From: an uncultured Clostridia bacterium
Lineage (GTDB): Bacteria > Bacillota > Clostridia > Oscillospirales > Acutalibacteraceae
Length of the DNA: 26,919 nucleotides
Assembly: GCA_937884975.1 (NCBI GenBank)
Contig: CAKZZS010000071.1
Span: 1-26,919 of the forward strand
Direction of reading: 5' to 3'
The notes under the pieces were generated by a model. The model had not been told where the DNA came from. It did no database searches and saw only the letters and a program-made list of their open reading frames with translations. Positions 22,024 through 26,919 of the stretch are shown here, piece by piece; the stretch's first letter is position 1; every line of letters starts with the position of its first letter. The translations under genes and the position numbers were made by a program.

Positions 22024-22387
22024 TTTTCTCTCCCCTTTCGATAAGAGCTATTACCTCTTTTTCACTTAAGCCGAGCTTATTTGCCTCGGCAATAAGCGGC
22101 GCAATATAGTTTTCAAAAAAGCCCGTCTGCCGCTTATTTTTAATAATTTCAACGGCGCCCTCGGTTACGAACATACCCAAGCCGCGTTTTTTGTAAATAA
22201 CGCCCTCGTCAACAAGAATATTCATTCCCTTAAGCACCGTTGCAGGGTTAATCTGCAGTGAAACGGAAAGCTCGGTTGTTGAAGGAATCTGCGTTTCCTC
22301 GGGATAAATACCCGTAAAAACTGCGTCCTCAAGCTGACGGGCGATTTGTAAATAAATCGGTGTTTGCGAATTAAAATCAAATTGCAA
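22013..22387 (-). CDS. YtrA-type GntR-family regulator
   Basis: The 124-aa protein has the short GntR winged helix: PIYLQIARQLEDAVFTG, TELSVSLQINPATVLKG (recognition helix), GLGMFVTEGA (wing), then a short YtrA-type tail (about 75-124) instead of an effector domain. YtrA proteins repress neighbouring ABC transporters and in Bacillus respond to cell-wall antibiotics. The start is a TTG at 22387 behind a GGGGG; no better ATG exists upstream. The operator and promoter lie immediately before it, so it is autoregulated. Confidence 0.9.
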   Translation of the reverse strand: MQFDFNSQTPIYLQIARQLEDAVFTGIYPEETQIPSTTELSVSLQINPATVLKGMNILVDEGVIYKKRGLGMFVTEGAVEIIKNKRQTGFFENYIAPLIAEANKLGLSEKEVIALIERGEKNEH

Positions 22388-22410
22388 GGTTAAGCTGCCC
22401 CCTTTCGTTA

Positions 22411-22434
22411 GGTTAGTTACTTCTATAACTAACC
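22411..22434. promoter_or_regulatory. Operator of the YtrA-like regulator
   Basis: A perfect 9-bp inverted repeat, GGTTAGTTA (22411-22419) and TAACTAACC (22426-22434), is separated by CTTCTA. It overlaps the -10 of the minus-strand promoter, where a dimeric GntR repressor would block RNA polymerase. Confidence 0.88.
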
Positions 22435-22460
22435 ATATAACATATTTTGATTTTTGTCAA
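22432..22460 (-). promoter_or_regulatory. Promoter of the YtrA-like operon
   Basis: On the minus strand, consensus -35 TTGACA (22455-22460), a 17-base spacer and -10 TATGGT (22432-22437). The weak -10 overlaps the operator at 22411-22434. Confidence 0.82.
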
Positions 22461-22477
22461 TACCTTTTAATGAAATA

Positions 22478-22506
22478 TTGAAAAAATATATTTGATATGA
22501 TAAAAT
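22478..22506 (+). promoter_or_regulatory. Promoter of the amidase-domain gene
   Basis: -35 TTGAAA (22478-22483), a 17-base spacer and -10 TAAAAT (22501-22506). It diverges from the YtrA-like promoter 18 bases away. The predicted transcript starts near 22513. Confidence 0.75.
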
Positions 22507-22522
22507 TAACCGTATAAAAAAA

Positions 22523-22545
22523 CACCCATAAGATGGTTATGGGTG
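22523..22545 (+). promoter_or_regulatory. Leader hairpin covering the ribosome binding site
   Basis: CACCCATAA (22523-22531) pairs perfectly with TTATGGGTG (22537-22545) over a GATGG loop. The right arm contains GGGTG, the start of the only Shine-Dalgarno-like sequence (GGGTGA, 22541-22546) before ATG 22552. Formation of the stem in the short 5' leader would hide the RBS. Confidence 0.65.
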
Positions 22546-22551
22546 ATAAAT

Positions 22552-23028
22552 ATGGAAGTGCTTTACGAACGGGAAAAAGCGGTCGAATACGCAAGGAAAT
22601 GGGCGTTTTCAAGAAATCCTGCGTACTATAATTTTGATTCTCTCGGAGGCGACTGTACCAATTTTGCTTCCCAGTGCCTTTATGCAGGCGCTCCGGTAAT
22701 GAATTATACACGAGACACGGGCTGGTATTACATTTCACTTAATAACCGAGCCGCTGCCTGGACCTCTGCGGAGTATTTCAAAAGATTTATGTTAAGAAAT
22801 ACGGGTATAGGTCCCGTGTGTGAGAAAAAAAGCCCGTTTGAACTCGAAATTGGGGATTTTATTTCACTCGTAAGTGACGGCAGGAGTTATCACACGCTAA
22901 TTGCAGTCGGTTTTGATAACGGAATGCCTCTCATAGCCGCTCATACATACAACGCCTTTATGCGGCAGCTTGACAGTTATTATTACGAGGATGCTATAGG
23001 AATTCATATAAAATATTCAAATAAATAA
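22552..23028 (+). CDS. Amidase-domain (Amidase_6) protein
   Basis: The 158-aa protein matches the putative amidase domain, a papain-like fold: YEREKAVEYARKWAF, then LGGDCTNFASQCL with the likely catalytic Cys, TGWYYI, WTSAEYF, and a later SYHTLIAVGF with the likely His. There is no signal peptide, so this copy may act in the cytosol or be a stand-alone domain. I use ATG 22552; the in-frame GTG at 22543 lies within the leader hairpin. It precedes the dehydrogenase gene by 13 bases, likely as one transcript. Confidence 0.85.
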   Translation: MEVLYEREKAVEYARKWAFSRNPAYYNFDSLGGDCTNFASQCLYAGAPVMNYTRDTGWYYISLNNRAAAWTSAEYFKRFMLRNTGIGPVCEKKSPFELEIGDFISLVSDGRSYHTLIAVGFDNGMPLIAAHTYNAFMRQLDSYYYEDAIGIHIKYSNK

Positions 23029-23041
23029 AAGAGGTAGGAAT

Positions 23042-23905
23042 ATGAAAATCGGTTTTATCGGACTCGGAATTATGGGCGAGTCAATGTGCGCTAATATTGT
23101 TAAAAAGCATAATGACACTGTCTACTGCTCTGACCATAAGCAGAGTAAAATTGACGAATTATCGGCTCTCGGCGCGGTAGGGTGCAAAACTAATACCGAG
23201 GTCGCAAAAAATGCGGACGTCATTATCTCAATGGTGCCGACTTCAGATGATGTCAGAAATCTTTATGACGAGCTTATGCCGTATATTGACGAAACAAAAA
23301 TCTGTATTGATATGGGTACTATTGACCCGTCTGTTTCAGTCGAGGTTGCAAACAAGGTTAAGGCAAAAGGCGCGCAATTTGCGGACTGCCCCGTAGTAAA
23401 AAGCAAGCCTGCCGCTATTGACGGCACTTTAGGTATTCTTGTCGGCTGTGACGAAGAGCTTTTCCCCGTTATAAAGCCGATTCTTTCCTATATGGGCAGT
23501 ACTATTATATATATGGGCGGCAACGGAAAAGGTCTTGCTATGAAAATCTGTCAGAACACTTTACTCGGTCAGATACAGAACGGCGTGAATGAAACCCTGC
23601 TTCTTGCAAAGAAAATGGGCATTTCAACCGAGAATTATGCGGCGGCGGTTGAATGCGGCGGCGCGAAGTGCTTTTACGTTGAGCTTCAGCACGAAAAGCT
23701 TGAGAACGAGGACTGGACAACCGCCTTTTCACTTGAAAATATGAACAAGGATTTAGGTATCTGTTTAAGATTAAGCGAAGAACAGAACTTTAAAATGCCG
23801 GGCGTTGAATACGTCAAGACCATTTATGACAAGGGTATGGAAAACGGACTCGGCAAAGAGGATTTCAGAGCGACGTATAAAATAGTCAGAGGAGATTATG
23901 ATTAG
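23042..23905 (+). CDS. Beta-hydroxyacid dehydrogenase (3-hydroxyisobutyrate dehydrogenase family)
   Basis: The 287-aa protein starts with the NAD(P) loop IGFIGLGIMGESM and has the family's DMGTIDPS substrate strand, DCPVVKSKPAAIDGTL (substrate loop, slightly divergent from the usual DAPVSGG) and a catalytic-Lys helix around GLAMKICQN. The length is normal. It reduces or oxidises a short beta-hydroxy acid, perhaps tartronate semialdehyde or 3-hydroxyisobutyrate; the altered substrate loop leaves this open. RBS AGAGGTAGG precedes ATG 23042. Confidence 0.88.
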   Translation: MKIGFIGLGIMGESMCANIVKKHNDTVYCSDHKQSKIDELSALGAVGCKTNTEVAKNADVIISMVPTSDDVRNLYDELMPYIDETKICIDMGTIDPSVSVEVANKVKAKGAQFADCPVVKSKPAAIDGTLGILVGCDEELFPVIKPILSYMGSTIIYMGGNGKGLAMKICQNTLLGQIQNGVNETLLLAKKMGISTENYAAAVECGGAKCFYVELQHEKLENEDWTTAFSLENMNKDLGICLRLSEEQNFKMPGVEYVKTIYDKGMENGLGKEDFRATYKIVRGDYD

Positions 23906-23940
23906 AATTTCCACCAATTGTCAAAATAATGCAAAACTGA

Positions 23941-24020
23941 CTGTAGGGGGCGATGACCCCAGCGCCCCGAATAAAGTAATATCGCAACTCACGGGCTGTC
24001 GAGGTTGCCAGCCCCTACGG
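23941..24020. repeat. GTAGGGGC-type intergenic palindromic repeat
   Basis: The 80-base unit starts CTGTAGGGGGC and ends GCCCCTACGG, an inverted pair. Two inner hairpins are visible: GGGGCG (23947-23952) with CGCCCC (23963-23968), and GGGCTG (23993-23998) with CAGCCC (24009-24014). GTAGGGGC repeats are scattered in many clostridial genomes. It separates the dehydrogenase from the flavodiiron gene. Confidence 0.65.
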
Positions 24021-24043
24021 AATAAAAAACTTGGAGGAAGAAA

Positions 24044-25195
24044 ATGAAAAGAATCACAAATGACATTTATCATATCGGCGTAAATGACCGCAATATTGAC
24101 CTTTTTGAAAGCCAGTACCCCGTACCGAACGGCATGGCTTATAATTCATATTTGATTAAAGACGAAAAGGTCGCAGTTTTTGACACGGTTGAAAGGCATT
24201 TTACGGACGAATGGTTTTCTAATATTGAAGAAATCCTTGGTGACTTTGCTCCCGATTACCTGATAATTCAGCACATGGAACCCGACCACTCGGCAAATAT
24301 AATGAACTTTGCAAATAAATATCCGACTGCGAAGCTGGTTGGAAACGCAAAGACGTTTAAATTTATGGAACAGTTTTTCGGTGACGCGCTTGCCGACAGG
24401 CAGGTTGTTGTCAAGGAGGGTGAAACGCTGTCCCTCGGCAGTCGCGAGCTCACATTTATTATGGCTCCTATGGTGCACTGGCCAGAGGTTATGGTGACGT
24501 ATGACAGCAAAGACAAAGTGTTGTTTTCGGCGGACGCTTTCGGAAAATTCGGCGCAACGGATACTGATGAAGAATGGCTTGACGAAGCAAGGCGCTACTA
24601 TATCGGCATTGTCGGTAAATACGGAATGCAGGTTCAGGCACTTTTAAAGAAGGCTTCTGTCCTTGAAATTGAAAAAATCTGTTCTCTTCACGGCCCCGTG
24701 CTTGAAAGCGAAATTGATAAGGTCATTGAAAAATACAATATATGGTCCTCTTACGGTGTTGAGAAGGACGGCGTTGTGATTTGCTACACGTCAGTATACG
24801 GACATACACAAGAGGCGATAAATTTACTTCGGGATAAGCTGAGTGCAAAAGGCATTGAGGTTAAGACCTATGACCTTGCGAGAACTCATAAATCAGTTGC
24901 GGTTGCAGACGCCTTTTCATACGGCAAGGTTGTACTTGCGACAACCACCTATAACAATGAAATATTCCCGCCTATGAGAGAATTTCTTGCAGAAATTAAG
25001 GAAAGAGGTTTTCAGAACAGAACCGTCGGAATAATCGAAAACGGCTCCTGGGCGCCGCAGGCAGCAAAGATTATTAAAGCCGAGCTTGAAAACTGCAAAA
25101 ACATCACCTTCTGTGAGAATACAGTGACAATTAAATCTGCTTTGAATGATGAGTCAAGAGCGCAGGTAGATAAGTTGGTTGAAGAGGTGATTTAA
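24044..25195 (+). CDS. Flavodiiron protein (FprA-type A flavoprotein)
   Basis: The 383-aa protein combines a metallo-beta-lactamase-like diiron domain (1-245) and a flavodoxin domain (about 248-383). Diiron ligands are visible in order: HMEPDH (His77, Glu79, Asp81, His82), His in MVHWPEV (about 145), Asp in SADAFG (about 164) and His in LHGPV (about 225). The FMN loop is YTSVYGHTQEA. It reduces O2 to water or NO to N2O, protecting an anaerobe. There is no rubredoxin domain, so the electron donor is a separate protein. RBS GGAGGAAG precedes ATG 24044. Confidence 0.95.
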   Translation: MKRITNDIYHIGVNDRNIDLFESQYPVPNGMAYNSYLIKDEKVAVFDTVERHFTDEWFSNIEEILGDFAPDYLIIQHMEPDHSANIMNFANKYPTAKLVGNAKTFKFMEQFFGDALADRQVVVKEGETLSLGSRELTFIMAPMVHWPEVMVTYDSKDKVLFSADAFGKFGATDTDEEWLDEARRYYIGIVGKYGMQVQALLKKASVLEIEKICSLHGPVLESEIDKVIEKYNIWSSYGVEKDGVVICYTSVYGHTQEAINLLRDKLSAKGIEVKTYDLARTHKSVAVADAFSYGKVVLATTTYNNEIFPPMREFLAEIKERGFQNRTVGIIENGSWAPQAAKIIKAELENCKNITFCENTVTIKSALNDESRAQVDKLVEEVI

Positions 25196-25264
25196 TAAAA
25201 CGCTTGATACTTTTTATCAGAAGTAATCACTTTTTGAAATATAAAAGTAAAAAAAATAGAAAAA

Positions 25265-26575
25265 TTATAGCTTATATTTTTTTCGTTTTTTTGTTTTTTG
25301 AAGTGTTTCGTTATTCTGCTTTTTTACAGTTTGTTCTTTTTTTATTATTTCATATACCATTAGAATTGAAACTATCTCTCGTATTCTTTGGTAGTGATAA
25401 TTATTAATTATTGTATTTTTTATTATTACTCCAAACAAGAAGAAAAACAGCGAAATGATCGCTGAAATAAGCATAGCAAGCATTATCCTATGCTGCATTT
25501 CGTCTTTCCCTTGAATAAATGTTTTATCAAGAAAATAATTAATCATTGAGGTAAAAAACTGAACAGTTTTTTTTATTGCGCCAATATGCAATGTTGATTC
25601 ATTCAACTTTTTTATAATACTGTATTTTTTTATAATATAGGAAAAAATAGATGATAATCCAAACACAAACGTTGATAATCCGGATATTCTAAGCAATCTT
25701 TTATTTGCGTGCCACATTGCATTCATGAACCTTATGTGTGCCTCAATTTTTTGTAAATGCCCATAATCCGACGAACTAAAATGTTTGATATAGAGTTTTT
25801 TATCCCATACAAATGACTTACTCCTTTTTGTAATCTTATTATCATCTATATTTTCCCAATCTACATATTGGGCCAAATTAGTAAATCCTCTTTCCTTAAG
25901 GTATTTTTTGAGATTTCCATATGGATACTCCACACAAATATTGCTATACTTTTCAATTCCGCTTTTTCTTATGAACAACTTAATATTGTTTATTTCTTCT
26001 ATTTGATCAATACTTGTTTCGTCAAGTTCAGATAATCGATTTACTAACGCAAGATAAATATGTTTTAAAACATAAGGCTTTGAACGATAGAACTTTTTCT
26101 TCTTTTCTGCCTTTCTAAATAAATTTTTTATTCTTCCTTTGAATGGTCCCTTATACTGTCTATTACATATTAGTTTTGCATCATAATTTATTTTCATATC
26201 ATAGTTTTCAATAAAATTATTAAATAACTTAATTATTTTATCATATTTCTCATTTGTAACCAATTCAGCAAAAGCATAATCATTATCATCAACTGCTGCC
26301 GAATCATAATATATATATTGTGCACTTTCCATATCCGGCTCTCTTGAATTTGACCGTCTGAACATTGTGCCTATAACATATGAAATAACACAAAAAAGAA
26401 AAATAAGTATTTTGGTATTTGGTCTGTATGAACTATAAGTATAAATACAAATAAACCAAAATGCATATAAAGTAAAAATAAAATATGAACAAAAATACAC
26501 TCCAGGAATAAAACTGCCTAACAACTCATCAACAAATTCATATATTTCATCAATAGTATTCTTGAAATTTTTCAT
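25265..26575 (-). CDS. Unrecognised membrane protein, AT-rich
   Basis: The 436-aa protein has two N-terminal membrane helices (about 25-47 and 54-72), a long charged cytosolic region (about 75-285) and two to three C-terminal helices (about 294-312 and 372-395), then a very basic tail rich in Lys/Gln. A segment near residue 280, HLQKIEAHIRFMNAMWHA, is the best candidate conserved motif, but I recognise no family. The gene is far more AT-rich than its neighbours and sits alone between the flavodiiron gene and tRNA-Pro, which suggests acquisition. RBS AAGGAGAAGG precedes ATG 26575. Confidence 0.85.
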   Translation of the reverse strand: MKNFKNTIDEIYEFVDELLGSFIPGVYFCSYFIFTLYAFWFICIYTYSSYRPNTKILIFLFCVISYVIGTMFRRSNSREPDMESAQYIYYDSAAVDDNDYAFAELVTNEKYDKIIKLFNNFIENYDMKINYDAKLICNRQYKGPFKGRIKNLFRKAEKKKKFYRSKPYVLKHIYLALVNRLSELDETSIDQIEEINNIKLFIRKSGIEKYSNICVEYPYGNLKKYLKERGFTNLAQYVDWENIDDNKITKRSKSFVWDKKLYIKHFSSSDYGHLQKIEAHIRFMNAMWHANKRLLRISGLSTFVFGLSSIFSYIIKKYSIIKKLNESTLHIGAIKKTVQFFTSMINYFLDKTFIQGKDEMQHRIMLAMLISAIISLFFFLFGVIIKNTIINNYHYQRIREIVSILMVYEIIKKEQTVKKQNNETLQKTKKRKKYKL

Positions 26576-26607
26576 AATACCTTCTCCTTAATATAAATCT
26601 TTAATAA

Positions 26608-26636
26608 ATGATATATCTACAAAGTATAAAAAACAA
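26608..26636 (-). promoter_or_regulatory. Promoter of the AT-rich membrane protein gene
   Basis: On the minus strand, -35 TTGTTT (26631-26636), a 17-base spacer and -10 TATCAT (26608-26613), 32 bases before the start codon. Confidence 0.55.
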
Positions 26637-26792
26637 TACAACTTGCAAAAAATGCATTTTATCATACAAAAAAAGACAATTTTTTTATTTATCAGACTTG
26701 ACAAACACAAAATATTTGCCAAAAGGCATATATGATTCTTTTATAGAATACTTTTATTATTAAATTTGTTATCAAAATCTTTTAAATAAGTA

Positions 26793-26821
26793 TTGCAAAA
26801 CCTAAAAAAATGTGATATTAT
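26793..26821 (+). promoter_or_regulatory. Promoter of tRNA-Pro
   Basis: -35 TTGCAA (26793-26798), a 17-base spacer and -10 TATTAT (26816-26821), 27 bases before the tRNA. A small GCTGT/ACAGC hairpin (26828-26843) lies between promoter and tRNA. Confidence 0.75.
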
Positions 26822-26848
26822 ATCGTGGCTGTGAATAAACAGCTATTT

Positions 26849-26919
26849 CCGGGTGTGGCGCAGCTGGTAGCGCGCTTGACTGGGGGTCAAGAGGCCGTGA
26901 GTTCAAGTCTCGCCACTCG
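26849..26919 (+). tRNA. tRNA-Pro (anticodon GGG), cut by the window end
   Basis: The acceptor strand CCGGGTG (26849-26855) can pair with CACTCG plus one missing base. The D stem is GCGC/GCGC, the anticodon stem CTTGA/TCAAG surrounds loop CTGGGGG with anticodon GGG (26882-26884), and the T arm is GTGAG-TTCAAGT-CTCGC. The last acceptor base and the 3' end lie beyond the window. Confidence 0.93.

Overview
The window looks like chromosome from an anaerobic, moderately AT-rich Firmicute of the Clostridia (Oscillospirales/Ruminococcaceae-like gut lineages would fit). This rests on sigma-A style promoters with 17-bp spacers, strong GGAGG ribosome binding sites, a TnpW-like/large serine recombinase pair, a YtrA-type GntR regulator, a flavodiiron protein and GTAGGGGC intergenic repeats. 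The species cannot be named from sequence alone. The window opens with tRNA-Thr(CGT) and closes inside tRNA-Pro(GGG).

Region 1 (1-9640) is an accessory zone next to tRNA-Thr. Two cargo blocks follow each other. Block A (292-5326) is a tight operon of six small enzymes: an ASCH protein, a nucleoside deoxyribosyltransferase-like protein, a MazG-like pyrophosphohydrolase, a GNAT, a P-loop kinase and a second GNAT. After a 0.7-kb regulatory-looking gap come a TnpW-like protein and a large serine recombinase. Block B (5553-9122) encodes an HD hydrolase, a 2H (2'-5' RNA ligase-like) phosphoesterase, a SAM methyltransferase and an unrecognised 483-aa protein. Both blocks start with a near-identical leader of about 160 bp (terminator, promoter, RBS). 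tRNA 3'-end-like sequence occurs at 106-132, 5357-5387 and 9231-9268. This suggests repeated insertion at one tRNA locus, leaving promoter-bearing cargo cassettes. A 305-bp element with terminal inverted repeats (9270-9574) closes the zone.

Region 2 (9644-16335): a hypoxanthine/uracil-DNA glycosylase-family gene; a MerR regulator with a membrane/zinc-ribbon tail, translationally coupled to a YhfC-type membrane protein; then, on the minus strand, a FAD oxidoreductase with a C-terminal Rieske domain and a coupled three-gene set (glucose dehydrogenase-like, zinc alcohol dehydrogenase, amidohydrolase) that could form a sugar-oxidation pathway.

Region 3 (16447-19084, plus strand): a PIG-L deacetylase, a zinc-ribbon/TM/acidic/SH3 protein and an HSL-type esterase, ended by a strong terminator. 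Region 4 (19089-22460, minus strand) is a YtrA-like operon: regulator, ABC ATPase, permease and two unrecognised exported or membrane-anchored proteins, behind a promoter whose -10 is overlapped by a perfect 9-bp inverted repeat operator.

Region 5 (22478-26919): an amidase-domain protein whose Shine-Dalgarno lies in a leader hairpin, a beta-hydroxyacid dehydrogenase, an intergenic repeat, a flavodiiron protein, a very AT-rich minus-strand gene for an unrecognised membrane protein, and tRNA-Pro. The most unusual parts are the tRNA-Thr cassette zone, with its duplicated promoter leaders and a LexA-box-like palindrome upstream of the recombinase, and the two unrecognised proteins at 7671 and 25265.
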